Assembly (NCBI RefSeq): GCF_022549785.1
Contig: NZ_JAKZGO010000025.1
Span: 1-51,818, forward strand
DNA: 51,818 bases
Reading direction: 5' to 3'
Source: Belliella alkalica
GTDB lineage: Bacteria; Bacteroidota; Bacteroidia; Cytophagales; Cyclobacteriaceae
Part shown: positions 1-7,827 of the stretch, piece by piece
Position numbering within the stretch: position 1 is the stretch's first letter
Layout of the letters: each line of letters begins with the position of its first letter
Notes under the pieces: generated by a model
The model's database searches: none
Seen by the model: only the letters and a program-made list of their open reading frames with translations
What the model was told of the DNA's origin: nothing
Position numbers and translations under genes: made by a program

Positions 1-114
1 AATACTGATCAAATCGGGACTCTTTCCGAAGTGACCTGAAACAACACTTACAAGACTTAGATATGTCTTGATACTTCTTGGAGAGTAATGCCGATAAGAC
101 ATCTCTTCATACAT
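1..114 (-). CDS. Tyrosine recombinase/integrase, N-terminal part (runs off left edge)
   Basis: The minus-strand frame from an ATG at 114 stays open to the window edge and gives 38 residues beginning MYEEMSYRHYSPRSIKTYLS and continuing with GHFGKSPDLIS. The RxYSPRTIKxY pattern followed by FxKSPDxLS is characteristic of the SAM-like core-binding domain at the start of tyrosine recombinases, including those that accompany IS91-type elements. The catalytic R-H-R-Y domain would lie left of the window, so activity cannot be judged. The frame stays open about 24 bases upstream of this ATG without an obvious better start. Next to it are remnants of two other accessory genes, which suggests an old mobile patch. 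The domain call is fairly secure; the exact recombinase class is not. Confidence 0.62.
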   Translation of the reverse strand, partial: MYEEMSYRHYSPRSIKTYLSLVSVVSGHFGKSPDLISI

Positions 115-415
115 CCTTTGACGCAAACTTTTTTTTCCATGATGATATAAATTAATGATTTAACATGGTGTAAATTTACGATAAATACCAAAAAATCAAC
201 CACTTGAAGATAATGTAAATACTACCGACGAAGGAGGTTTAGTTCAACTTTTTACTATCATCAATATAGTCGATATCACCTTACATTTACATGCTTTCAA
301 TTATATTGAAGCTATTTTCTAATTATTCCCCCCCCAAACTTACTCAATCACCACCTTAGAAAAAATACCAACTACAGGGTATTTTTTAAAAATTTAGTGA
401 ACATTGCTAAATCTA
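115..415. other. Non-coding stretch beside the recombinase
   Basis: I find no gene here on either strand. The stretch is AT-rich with a C8 run near 330-337 and a terminator-like hairpin at 360-387. It probably holds the promoter of the recombinase, but no convincing promoter motif stands out. No clear recombination (att-like) site was recognised. Confidence 0.5.
360..387 (-). terminator. Hairpin with A/T flanks, likely terminator
   Basis: Arms AAAAAATACC (360-369) and GGTATTTTTT (378-387) pair perfectly around an 8-base loop. On the minus strand the hairpin is followed by a T run, and it lies just downstream of the decayed minus-strand reading frames at 416-581. It could act in both directions. 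Confidence 0.5.
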
Positions 416-581
416 TTATTTCAAGATTTCAAGTCTCTCGATGTCTGCTTCCAGTTCTTTTAGAATGGCTTTTTTCTTATAATAAATCCGCCATCTGTGA
501 TTTTGTAAGCCAAACGGTTTCTACCTCCAATCGAACATCTACTTTGATATTGCCTTCTAGGTTTTGATAAATCTTGTGTAG
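416..581 (-). pseudogene. Remnant of a RhuM-like protein (N-terminal piece plus a foreign-looking tail)
   Basis: Reading the minus strand from 581 gives LHKIYQNLEGNIKVDVRLEV followed by ETVWLTKSQMADLL and then a stop at 477-479. The pattern IYQxxDGNIxxxVRxExETVWLTQxQMAxLF is the start of RhuM-family (virulence/DNA-binding) proteins, which are normally around 300 residues. No start codon is visible and a stop lies directly upstream, so only a short core survives. From about 480 a second frame reads YKKKAILKELEADIERLEIL and stops at 416-418. That tail looks like the charged C-terminal helix of another protein and I cannot name it. The arrangement suggests a deletion that joined two gene ends. 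Confidence 0.6.
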
Positions 582-649
582 CTATAGATGATTATTATAT
601 ATTCCAAAATGTCGAACCTTATTAAAACGTGTCCGTTTTTTGAACTTTG

Positions 650-676
650 TTACCCATGTTATTGAAACATGGGTAA
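650..676. repeat. 11-bp perfect inverted repeat after the Fic remnant
   Basis: TTACCCATGTT (650-660) and AACATGGGTAA (666-676) form a perfect hairpin with a 5-base loop. A third half-site, TTTACCCAT, follows at 679-687. It sits 16 bases beyond the stop of the minus-strand Fic fragment. No T run follows, so it may be an operator or a weak terminator rather than a classical one. Confidence 0.5.
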
Positions 677-691
677 TGTTTACCCATATTC

Positions 692-1053
692 TCAAGATCC
701 TCTTTTTAGCAATTTATATAGCTTGATATTCATGTAAATCACTTCTTTTCCCTTTATCTCTGCTGTTAAAACCTCCAATTCTTCAAGGCTTTTCAAATAA
801 CTTCCCGCGGTTTTTCTATTCATCTTTAGATTTTCTACCAAAAACTCAATCTTGCAGTAAGGATGGATTAATAGCTGCTCTATCAAATCTTTCGAATAGA
901 TTCTAGGTAACTTCTCCTGTACTAATTTTTGTGTTTCGATGAATAGTAGATTGATTTTGTTGATTTGCTTTTATCTCTGCTACTTTCAGTGCTTGTGTTC
1001 CTAAATCTTCGTCTTGAATTTCATACAAAATCTTGTCCCTTAATTGATTATTT
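692..1053 (-). pseudogene. Fic/DOC family protein, C-terminal remnant with frameshift
   Basis: The last 64 codons (886 down to 692) encode a winged-helix-like tail with HPYCKIEFLVENLKMNRKTA and SYLKSLEELEVL, typical of the C-terminal region of Fic proteins in Bacteroidota. The same frame extends upstream through KLPRIYSKDLIEQL, LFIETQKLVQ and KINL, then meets a stop near 965. Shifting frame by one base recovers KILYEIQDEDLGTQALKVAE, which continues the family alignment (ALKAAEIKxN). A one-base deletion around 955-966 therefore breaks the gene. Homology fades near 1053, and the catalytic HxFxxGNGR Fic core is absent. The gene is a degraded fragment and most likely inactive. Confidence 0.68.
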
Positions 1054-1107
1054 TAAAAATACTAAAAACCTCCCTAAACTGATTAGAATGACATAAGTAT
1101 TTTCCAC

Positions 1108-1146
1108 AAAAAAAAACCACAGCTTATCTCTAAACTGTGGCTTGTT
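1108..1146 (-). terminator. Intrinsic terminator of the transketolase operon
   Basis: CCACAG (1117-1122) and CTGTGG (1135-1140) form the stem; on the minus strand they are followed by a T9 run. It lies about 80 bases after the tktC stop codon and suits the end of the 5994-1221 operon. Confidence 0.75.
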
Positions 1147-1153
1147 TTTAAAG

Positions 1154-1219
1154 AGATTGTAGATTTTAGATCTAAAATCTACAATCTACAATCTACAATC
1201 TAAAATCTAAAATCTAAAC
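1154..1219. repeat. 34-bp palindrome merging into TCTNNNN heptamer tract
   Basis: Positions 1154-1187 are a perfect palindrome with half-site AGATTGTAGATTTTAGA. Its right half continues into seven units of period 7 (TCTAAAA, TCTACAA three times, TCTAAAA twice, TCTAAAC) from 1171 to 1219, ending two bases before the transketolase stop codon. The arm ATTGTAGATTTTA recurs at 15554-15590, again just beyond the end of a minus-strand gene, so this is a dispersed element rather than chance. Confidence 0.75.
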
Positions 1220-1220
1220 C

Positions 1221-2189
1221 TCACTTCCTTGCAATAGCTTTTTTAGCTGCTTTTACAATGTTCTCAGCGTTGAGGCCGTATTTTTCTAGGAGTTCGGTTG
1301 GAGTTCCTGATTCTCCGAAGGAATCATTTACACCTACATATTCCAATGGCGCTGGATTGTTTCTGATAAGGGTTTGTGCGATGCTATCCCCTAGCCCACC
1401 ATTCAGTTGATGCTCTTCGGCGGATACTGCACAGCCTGTTTTCTTCACTGAAGCGATGATCGCTGCTTCATCCAAAGGCTTGATTGTATGGATATTGATC
1501 ACTTCTGCAGAAATGCCTTCTTCTCTAAGCATTGCCTCAGCTACTACTGCTTCCCATACCAAGTGGCCTGTAGCGAAGATGGTCACGTCTGTTCCTTCGA
1601 TCATGTGCCATGCTTTTCCGATCTCGAACTTCTGGTCAGCTGGTGTAAATATCGGCCAGCTAGGACGTCCGAATCTTAGGTAAACTGGTCCTTCGAACTC
1701 AGCGATCGCCATCGTGGCTGCTTTTGTTTGGTTGTAGTCACATGGGTTGATCACTGTCATGTGTGGAAGCATTTTCATCATGCCCACATCTTCCAAGATC
1801 TGATGCGTAGCACCATCTTCTCCCAATGTCAAACCTGCGTGAGAAGCACAGATTTTCACATTCTTGTCAGAATAAGCTACTGACTGTCTGATCTGATCAT
1901 AAACACGACCTGTAGAAAAGTTAGCGAATGTTCCTGTAAATGGAATCTTTCCTCCAATCGTCATCCCTGCTGCCAAACCAATCATGTTTGCCTCAGCGAT
2001 ACCTACTTGGAAGAATCTTTCAGGAAATTCTTTCTGAAAAGCGCCCATCTTTAGGGAACCGATCAAATCTGCACAAAGACCTACTACATTTGGATTTTTT
2101 CTTCCTGCTTCAAGCAATCCGTCTCCAAATCCAGAACGCGTATCTTTTTTCTCTGTATATGTATATTTTAAATCTAATGTCTTATCCAT
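1221..2189 (-). CDS. Transketolase, C-terminal subunit (pyrimidine-binding half)
   Basis: 322 residues matching the second half of a transketolase. The pyrimidine-binding domain spans about residues 10-180, with VGIAEANMIGLAAG (the conserved glutamate for thiamine activation), FANFSTGRVYDQIRQ and GEDGATHQ. The C-terminal transketolase domain covers about 190-315. It needs the partner encoded directly upstream to form the thiamine-diphosphate enzyme that moves two-carbon ketol units between pentose-phosphate and glycolytic sugars. The start is ATG at 2189, 11 bases after the partner's stop. The two-gene arrangement is normal in many Bacteroidota and archaea. Some split transketolases act on other sugars, so the exact substrate is inferred. 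Confidence 0.93.
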   Translation of the reverse strand: MDKTLDLKYTYTEKKDTRSGFGDGLLEAGRKNPNVVGLCADLIGSLKMGAFQKEFPERFFQVGIAEANMIGLAAGMTIGGKIPFTGTFANFSTGRVYDQIRQSVAYSDKNVKICASHAGLTLGEDGATHQILEDVGMMKMLPHMTVINPCDYNQTKAATMAIAEFEGPVYLRFGRPSWPIFTPADQKFEIGKAWHMIEGTDVTIFATGHLVWEAVVAEAMLREEGISAEVINIHTIKPLDEAAIIASVKKTGCAVSAEEHQLNGGLGDSIAQTLIRNNPAPLEYVGVNDSFGESGTPTELLEKYGLNAENIVKAAKKAIARK

Positions 2190-2200
2190 TGTTCCTGTTA

Positions 2201-3052
2201 TTAATAATCCCCTAAAGTTTCTTCTAATTGACCTAGTGCATTTTCAAGTTGCTCGTCGCTTGGGGCGATTCCGTGCCACTTGTGTGTACCCACCATAAAA
2301 TCAACTCCATATCCCATCTCGGTGTGTAAAAGATTCAATACAGGCTTTCCTTTTCCAGTCAGAGATTTTGCTTTTTCCAATCCTTCAAGTACAGCTTCCA
2401 TGTCGTTGCCTTTGAAGGTTTCGATCACTTCCCAGCCAAAAGCTTCCCATTTTGCCTTCAAGTCTTTCAAGTCCATCACATCTTTGGTTGGTCCATCGAT
2501 TTGCTGTCTGTTGAAGTCAATCGTCGCGATCAAGTTGTCCACTTTGTGGTGCGCTGCATACATACAAGCTTCCCATACCTGACCTTCTTGCTGCTCTCCA
2601 TCTCCCATCAATACATAGACTGTGCTATCGTCTTTATCGATTTTTTTTGCTTGTGCAGCACCGATCGCTGCAGAAAGTCCCTGACCCAAAGAACCGGATG
2701 CAATTCTGATTCCCGGTAGGTTTTCCTCAGTTGCCGGATGTCCTTGAAGACGGCTATTCAGTTTTCTGAAAGTCTTCAATTCTTCTGCTGGGAAATAACC
2801 ACTTCTTGCCAATACAGAATACCATACTGGAGAAATGTGGCCATTCGAAAGGAAGAAAAGATCTTCACCAGCGCCATTCATGTTGAAGTTGCTATCATGC
2901 TTCATTTGATTGAAGTATAGCGCTACGAAAAACTCTGTACAGCCTAAAGAGGCTCCTGGGTGTCCAGACTGAACGGCATGAACCATGCGGAGAATGTCTC
3001 GTCTGACTTGGCTCGAAATTTTAGTAAGTTGTGCTAAAGGTTGCTTATCCAT
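2201..3052 (-). CDS. Transketolase, N-terminal subunit (ThDP diphosphate-binding half)
   Basis: 283 residues corresponding to the first half of transketolase. Visible motifs are HPGASLGCTEF, LSNGHISPVWYS, GSLGQGLSAAIGAA and the thiamine-diphosphate/Mg motif GDGEQQEGQVWEA followed by IDFNRQQIDG. It ends with GTHKWHGIAPSDEQL, as split transketolase N-subunits do. It lies between bcp (14 bases upstream) and the C-subunit gene (11 bases downstream) and is clearly co-transcribed with both. Length and motifs are complete. Confidence in the enzyme family is high; pentose-phosphate function is inferred from the family. Confidence 0.93.
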   Translation of the reverse strand: MDKQPLAQLTKISSQVRRDILRMVHAVQSGHPGASLGCTEFFVALYFNQMKHDSNFNMNGAGEDLFFLSNGHISPVWYSVLARSGYFPAEELKTFRKLNSRLQGHPATEENLPGIRIASGSLGQGLSAAIGAAQAKKIDKDDSTVYVLMGDGEQQEGQVWEACMYAAHHKVDNLIATIDFNRQQIDGPTKDVMDLKDLKAKWEAFGWEVIETFKGNDMEAVLEGLEKAKSLTGKGKPVLNLLHTEMGYGVDFMVGTHKWHGIAPSDEQLENALGQLEETLGDY

Positions 3053-3066
3053 TTGTTGGAATATTG

Positions 3067-3516
3067 TTATTTGAGAATTTGATTCGTGTGTTCTTTTGTT
3101 TTTACTTTTTCTATGATCTCTTCGATCTTGCCTTCTTCATCGATGATAAAGGTCGTACGTGCAGTACCCATGTATTTTCTTCCATACATAGACTTTTCTA
3201 CCCATGTGCCGTAAGCTTCATGGACTGTCTTGTCTTCATCGGCAATCAATGAAAAAGGAAGCTCTTGTTTTTCGATAAATTTCTGATGGGATTTTTCAGA
3301 GTCTGTGCTGACTCCCAATACCACGTATCCTGCTTTTTGCAAGGCTTCATAATTATCTCTCAAATTGCAAGCTTGGGCAGTGCAGCCCGGCGTATTGTCT
3401 TTTGGATAAAAGTAGAGTACTACTTTCTTTCCTTTGAAATCTGAAAGTTTGATAGTGTTCCCATTTTGGTCTTTTGACTCAAACTGTGGAGCGGAATTTC
3501 CAACTTCTAACGACAT
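3067..3516 (-). CDS. bcp: Thioredoxin-dependent thiol peroxidase (Bcp/PrxQ)
   Basis: 149-residue atypical two-cysteine peroxiredoxin of the PrxQ class. The active-site segment YFYPKDNTPGCTAQAC carries the peroxidatic Cys45 and, five residues on, the resolving Cys50, the spacing expected for PrxQ. It reduces hydrogen peroxide and organic hydroperoxides using thioredoxin in the cytoplasm. ATG at 3516 gives the full usual length. It lies 20 bases after the M23 peptidase gene and 14 before the transketolase pair. The pairing with transketolase suggests only shared expression, not a shared pathway. Confidence 0.94.
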   Translation of the reverse strand: MSLEVGNSAPQFESKDQNGNTIKLSDFKGKKVVLYFYPKDNTPGCTAQACNLRDNYEALQKAGYVVLGVSTDSEKSHQKFIEKQELPFSLIADEDKTVHEAYGTWVEKSMYGRKYMGTARTTFIIDEEGKIEEIIEKVKTKEHTNQILK

Positions 3517-3536
3517 AATTTAATATTTAAGGTTAA

Positions 3537-5396
3537 TTATTTTATAGTGCCAGACCATACAGCTTCATTACCAGCCATATCTCGGACTTTCAATAAAACC
3601 TCTCCCTTGAAAGGTTGTTTATCTGATTTTTCGGACCATATAGTAGCTTGCTTATGCTCATAGCGCATCAATATCCATTTGCCATCAACAAAAGCTTCAA
3701 AATCCCTGATACCAGATTTGTCATCCGATATTTTGAATTTGATTTCATTGGCATTTACTTGAATTGGATAAATATTAGGGGAGACAAAATCGCTGTCGAT
3801 TACAAAAGTACCAAAATTTCTGGTTTTAAAACGAATATCTTCACCTTCCCATTCACCTCCTACAAAACTTTTTCTACCGTTGTTCGCTAAGGAATAGATG
3901 TGACTCTTACTTTTATCACCTTTATAGTCCGTATTATTTACGTAAACAGTCATATTATTCTGAAGGTAGTCACCCGATGGATTGATGGTAATAGCTACAT
4001 TTCCACTGGTATTTTTTCTTGTCATTCTGAGAAATAAATCATCCAATAAGGTGTTTTCTTCAAAATCTATTCTTACATCCTTATTGCTAAAAGAAAGTTC
4101 CTGACCAAAAGGAATCTTCTTCAAGACTTCCGATACAATCACCTCTGTACATACATCTATTGAATCAGGAACACCGAAATCCATATCCCAAAGATATATC
4201 CTCTTTCCGTTTTCTTCATAAGCTGGAGGGATTTCCATAACCCTGGCATCGGTATATATTTTTGCCAAATTCCCTTCATTGGATTGCTTCGTCTCTATGA
4301 CCATGACTTCCCGTTGGTAGGAAACCTTTGTCTTTTGGTCTTTTGAAAACGCTCCACCCTGCTGATATGCTTGCGCCTCTCCTTCCACTTCCAAATTCAA
4401 TACCCTCGTATTTCCAAAATAATCCTTCAAATTCACTTGAAGCTTTTTCTTCCTACCAATCATCGCGGTGATTTTACCTTTGCTGATAGAATCTGCTTCA
4501 TAGAGTTTAAATTGGTTGTTTGGATAGTCATAAAGCCTAGTAAACCTATTCAAATAAGTATGGCTCAACAAAAATCGCCCTTTGTTGAAGTCTATGTTAT
4601 CGACATTAATTCGGTAAAGCGGTTTATCATCTTCTAGCAATTCATAAACTGGGATCCCAAAGATATTATTCACACCATCTTGCTTGTCAACCCCATAGAC
4701 TTCAACACCTACGTTTCCTGAGATTTTTACAGTTTGGGGAATCACATAATTTCCTCCCTCCAAGATTGGCGTAAACTCCTGCCTTTCAAATTTCCCGTTG
4801 ACCCTAGATTCATAATCCAAAGGTCTTAGTGCGACTTTGTATAAGATCGGTGGTGTGTTATCAACTATCTCTTTGCGGAAATTGAATTGGAATGGATCTA
4901 TAGCCCTATCGAGACTATCCCTGATTTCAAAGTGCAAATGCGGTCCACCTGAGCTACCGGTATTTCCTCCATTTCCGATGATATCCCCTCTCTTGACTGG
5001 AAGGGCATCTTCGTCAAAATATACTTCCAGTTCATTTTTTTGAGCTTGGTACATTTCCTGTCGCATTCGCTCCGAAATCGTAGGGGAAAATTTCTGCAAA
5101 TGTGCATACACGGATGATTGTCCATTGTAATGCTTGATGTACAAAACATTTCCGTATCCATAAGAAGAAACCTTTGCCCTGTAGACATAACCGTCAGCGA
5201 TTACTCTGATCGGTTCTCCATCTACCCCACCTATTTTCACATCTATTCCACTGTGAAAATGATTGGGTCGGATTTCGGCAAAATTCCCCGAAAGAAAATT
5301 CCTCTGCCCAGGCTTTACTGGGAAAAGATAATCTTGAGCGGAAACCTGAATGCTCAAAAAATAGATAAAAACGATTACAGCTTTATTTAACTTCAA
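3537..5396 (-). CDS. Secreted M23 (LytM) metallopeptidase
   Basis: About 619-627 residues. A signal peptide (LNKAVIVFIYFLSIQVSAQ) is followed by a LytM domain in roughly the first 170 residues, with NHFHSGIDV (zinc His and Asp) and GGPHLHFEIRD (the HxH zinc/catalytic motif). The remaining ~450 residues are probably beta-rich and look like an extracytoplasmic sensing or wall-binding region; they end with a DMAGNEAVW segment resembling Ig-like repeats. Such enzymes cut peptidoglycan cross-bridges or activate amidases. No ATG fits: TTG at 5396 leaves a clean signal peptide and overlaps the FAH gene by 14 bases, while TTG at 5420 adds eight residues. Confidence 0.88.
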   Translation of the reverse strand: MKLNKAVIVFIYFLSIQVSAQDYLFPVKPGQRNFLSGNFAEIRPNHFHSGIDVKIGGVDGEPIRVIADGYVYRAKVSSYGYGNVLYIKHYNGQSSVYAHLQKFSPTISERMRQEMYQAQKNELEVYFDEDALPVKRGDIIGNGGNTGSSGGPHLHFEIRDSLDRAIDPFQFNFRKEIVDNTPPILYKVALRPLDYESRVNGKFERQEFTPILEGGNYVIPQTVKISGNVGVEVYGVDKQDGVNNIFGIPVYELLEDDKPLYRINVDNIDFNKGRFLLSHTYLNRFTRLYDYPNNQFKLYEADSISKGKITAMIGRKKKLQVNLKDYFGNTRVLNLEVEGEAQAYQQGGAFSKDQKTKVSYQREVMVIETKQSNEGNLAKIYTDARVMEIPPAYEENGKRIYLWDMDFGVPDSIDVCTEVIVSEVLKKIPFGQELSFSNKDVRIDFEENTLLDDLFLRMTRKNTSGNVAITINPSGDYLQNNMTVYVNNTDYKGDKSKSHIYSLANNGRKSFVGGEWEGEDIRFKTRNFGTFVIDSDFVSPNIYPIQVNANEIKFKISDDKSGIRDFEAFVDGKWILMRYEHKQATIWSEKSDKQPFKGEVLLKVRDMAGNEAVWSGTIK

Positions 5397-5994
5397 AATC
5401 CAATAGTTTTTGATCCTCAATATAAGCTTCCAAACGATCCCCTATAATTACCTTACCTACTCCTGCCGGAGTGCCTGTAAATATAAGGTCTCCTTTTTTC
5501 AAAGTGAAAAACTGGGACACATATTCTATAATTACCCCAAAATCAAATAGCATCATTGAAGTATTTCCTTTTTGTCTTTGTTCGCCGTTGATTTCAAGAT
5601 GAAAATTGATGTTTTTCATGTCTTTGATTTCACTGGTTGGCAAAAACTCACCAATCGGGGCTGAGCCATTGAAGGCTTTGGCGATTTCCCAAGGAAGGCC
5701 TTTTGCCTTACATTTGTCTTGAAGGTCTCTTGCTGTAAAATCTATTCCGATCCCTATTTCTTCAAAATATCTATGGGCAAATTCTCTCTTGATATATTTC
5801 CCTTCTCTGTTGATCTTTAATACAAGCTCCACTTCATGATGGACATTTTCTGAGAAATCAGGATGAAAAAACGGCATGTTATTTTTCAAAACCGCTGTAT
5901 CTGGCTTCAAAAAAACAACTGGCTCCGTTGGTCTTTCATTTTGAAGCTCTTCTATATGCTCAACATAATTTCTACCTATTGCAATAACTTTCAT
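5383..5994 (-). CDS. Fumarylacetoacetate hydrolase family protein
   Basis: 203 residues starting MKVIAIGRNYVEHIEEL, the short single-domain form of the family (YcgM/FAHD1-like). Metal-binding acidic residues are visible in HHEVELVLKI and downstream in GIGIDFTARDLQD; GDLIFTGTPAGVG is the conserved glycine-rich C-terminal segment. Relatives hydrolyse or decarboxylate small acylpyruvates or oxaloacetate with Mg or Mn. It is first in the five-gene minus-strand operon and its end overlaps the start of the M23 gene. The exact substrate cannot be read from sequence. Confidence 0.9.
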   Translation of the reverse strand: MKVIAIGRNYVEHIEELQNERPTEPVVFLKPDTAVLKNNMPFFHPDFSENVHHEVELVLKINREGKYIKREFAHRYFEEIGIGIDFTARDLQDKCKAKGLPWEIAKAFNGSAPIGEFLPTSEIKDMKNINFHLEINGEQRQKGNTSMMLFDFGVIIEYVSQFFTLKKGDLIFTGTPAGVGKVIIGDRLEAYIEDQKLLDFEVK

Positions 5995-6031
5995 TTTGGG
6001 CTAAATTAGTTTGGTTAATCACTCAACCTGC

Positions 6032-6197
6032 TTAGAGCTGGTTTAAACTTTATCCTTTGGCCTACGATTGCGCCTCTTTCGCTCACTCTTCGGCTATTTT
6101 CGGAGATGTAGCAAAGCTACGACCCCGAAAACGAGCCTCGATTGAACAAAACATGCATCAATCTCGGCTTCAAAAACAAAATTTAAACAAGCTCTTA
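6032..6197. repeat. MITE-like element with imperfect 20-bp terminal inverted repeats
   Basis: The ends TTAGAGCTGGTTTAAACTTT (6032-6051) and the complement of 6178-6197 (TAAGAGCTTGTTTAAATTTT) match at 17 of 20 positions. The 166-bp unit contains nested hairpins: TTTTCGG with CCGAAAA enclosing GTAGC and GCTAC near 6095-6130, and GCCTCGATTGA against TCAATCTCGGC near 6135-6168. It fills the gap between two minus-strand genes and codes for nothing. No target-site duplication is evident. It could be a non-autonomous transposon relic or a REP-like structured RNA. Confidence 0.55.
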
Positions 6198-6246
6198 TGA
6201 TCATAAATATAAGCAAGTAAAATTTTATTAAGTGTATTTTTTACAT

Positions 6247-7827
6247 TTATTTTTTCAAATATTCTCCAATCAATCTTTCTGCACATCTTTCCCCATCCAT
6301 GGCAGCAGAAACGATGCCTCCTGCATAGCCTGCACCTTCCGCACAAGGATAGAGCCTTTTTACAATTGGATGTTCAAATGACTCTTTATCCCTTGGAATT
6401 CTCACTGGAGATGAGGTTCTACTTTCTACCCCTATCAATTGAGATTCGTTGGTAAAATAACCTTTCATCTTATTTCCAAAAGCCCTGAAACCATCTGCCA
6501 ATCTATTGGAGATAAAATCAGGAAGTACTTCATGCATATTGACTGAATTCAAACCAGGCTGATATGAAGTATCCAAAAGCGATTGGCTTTGCTTTCTATT
6601 GACAAAATCAACCATTCTCTGAGCGGGTGCCGTTTGTGTACTTCCTCCTGCAATCCATGCTTTCTTCTCTACCTCTGCCTGAAACATCATCGCAGCCAAA
6701 GGCCCATGTTTGGCATATTGTGGAAGATCTTCAAGCTCTACAGACACTACAATCCCCGAATTGGCAAATTTACTATCTCTTCTGCTTGGACTCATGCCAT
6801 TCACCACCAATTCTCCTGGAGCTGTAGCCGAAGGAACGATAAACCCACCTGGACACATGCAAAACGAAAAAACCCCTCTTTGTTGTCCTTTGAATTTACT
6901 CTGATGCACCAAAGAATAACTTGATGCTGGCAAATATGGCCCTCTATCAACCTCGCAATGGTATTGAATCTTGTCTATCAAATTTTGACTATGCTCTATT
7001 CTAACACCAAGTGCAAAAGGTTTTGCTTCAATCAAAATCTTCTTCTGATGGAGCAAATGGTAAATATCCCTTGCAGAATGCCCTGTAGCCAAGATGACTC
7101 CCAATCCTAAAATTCTCTCCCCACCATGGGTGACTACGCCTTTCATTTCGTTGTCTTCCAAAATAAAATCCACAACTTTGGTATTGAACAAGACTTCTCC
7201 TCCTGCTCGAATGATGGATTCTCTAAGTTCGGTGACGATTTTTGGAAGCTTGTTAGTACCAATATGTGGGTGTGCATCCACCAAAATCTCCTCAGTAGCA
7301 CCGTGGGCAACAAATATTTCCATGATCCTTCGGATATCACCTCTCTTCTTGGATCTGGTATAAAGTTTTCCATCAGAATACGTTCCTGCTCCACCTTCTC
7401 CAAAGCAATAATTTGATTCTGGATTGACGATATGATCTTTATTGATCGCTGCCAAGTCTCTTCTTCTGGCACGGACATCACTTCCTCTTTCAATCAAAAT
7501 AGGTTTCACTCCAAGTTCTATTGCCCTCAATGCTGCAAACATCCCAGCAGGACCTGCACCAACAATGATGATTTGTTCTGCATTACTGACATTTTGATAA
7601 GGTTTTGAGGCATCCAACATGGGTGGCACCTGCTCATCGATAAAAACTTCAGCGGTTACATTTACCTTCACTTGCCTTCCTCTAGCATCTATAGATCGCT
7701 TGATTTGCCTTGCTTGGATTTTGGAATCTTGTAAAGATACCCCCAGTTTTTTGCTGACTGTTTGTTGAAAAACTTCCTCATCATAAGCTTGTTGAGGGGT
7801 GAGTTGTAATTGGATTTCTTTTTTCAT
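6247..7827 (-). CDS. FAD-dependent dehydrogenase of the COG2509 type
   Basis: 526 residues. An N-terminal ~80-residue domain precedes a Rossmann FAD site (IIIVGAGPAGMFAAL, residues 87-100, GxGxxG at 90-95). Further family marks are CFGEGGAGTYSDGKLYTRSK, ILATGHSARDIY and the C-terminal CAEGAGYAGGIVSAAMDG that closes over the flavin. Members are widespread, conserved and poorly characterised NAD(P)/FAD oxidoreductases; the substrate is unknown. The gene stands alone: a repeat element lies downstream and a repeat-rich spacer upstream. Confidence 0.88.
   Translation of the reverse strand: MKKEIQLQLTPQQAYDEEVFQQTVSKKLGVSLQDSKIQARQIKRSIDARGRQVKVNVTAEVFIDEQVPPMLDASKPYQNVSNAEQIIIVGAGPAGMFAALRAIELGVKPILIERGSDVRARRRDLAAINKDHIVNPESNYCFGEGGAGTYSDGKLYTRSKKRGDIRRIMEIFVAHGATEEILVDAHPHIGTNKLPKIVTELRESIIRAGGEVLFNTKVVDFILEDNEMKGVVTHGGERILGLGVILATGHSARDIYHLLHQKKILIEAKPFALGVRIEHSQNLIDKIQYHCEVDRGPYLPASSYSLVHQSKFKGQQRGVFSFCMCPGGFIVPSATAPGELVVNGMSPSRRDSKFANSGIVVSVELEDLPQYAKHGPLAAMMFQAEVEKKAWIAGGSTQTAPAQRMVDFVNRKQSQSLLDTSYQPGLNSVNMHEVLPDFISNRLADGFRAFGNKMKGYFTNESQLIGVESRTSSPVRIPRDKESFEHPIVKRLYPCAEGAGYAGGIVSAAMDGERCAERLIGEYLKK

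Noticed and set aside
1221-3052. Transketolase gene split by a mutation
   Set aside because: Both halves have proper starts, stops and an 11-base spacer; two-subunit transketolases are normal in this group.
7143-7493. 116-codon minus-strand frame inside the FAD dehydrogenase gene
   Set aside because: It lies in another frame of a well-supported gene and shows no domain or codon pattern of its own.
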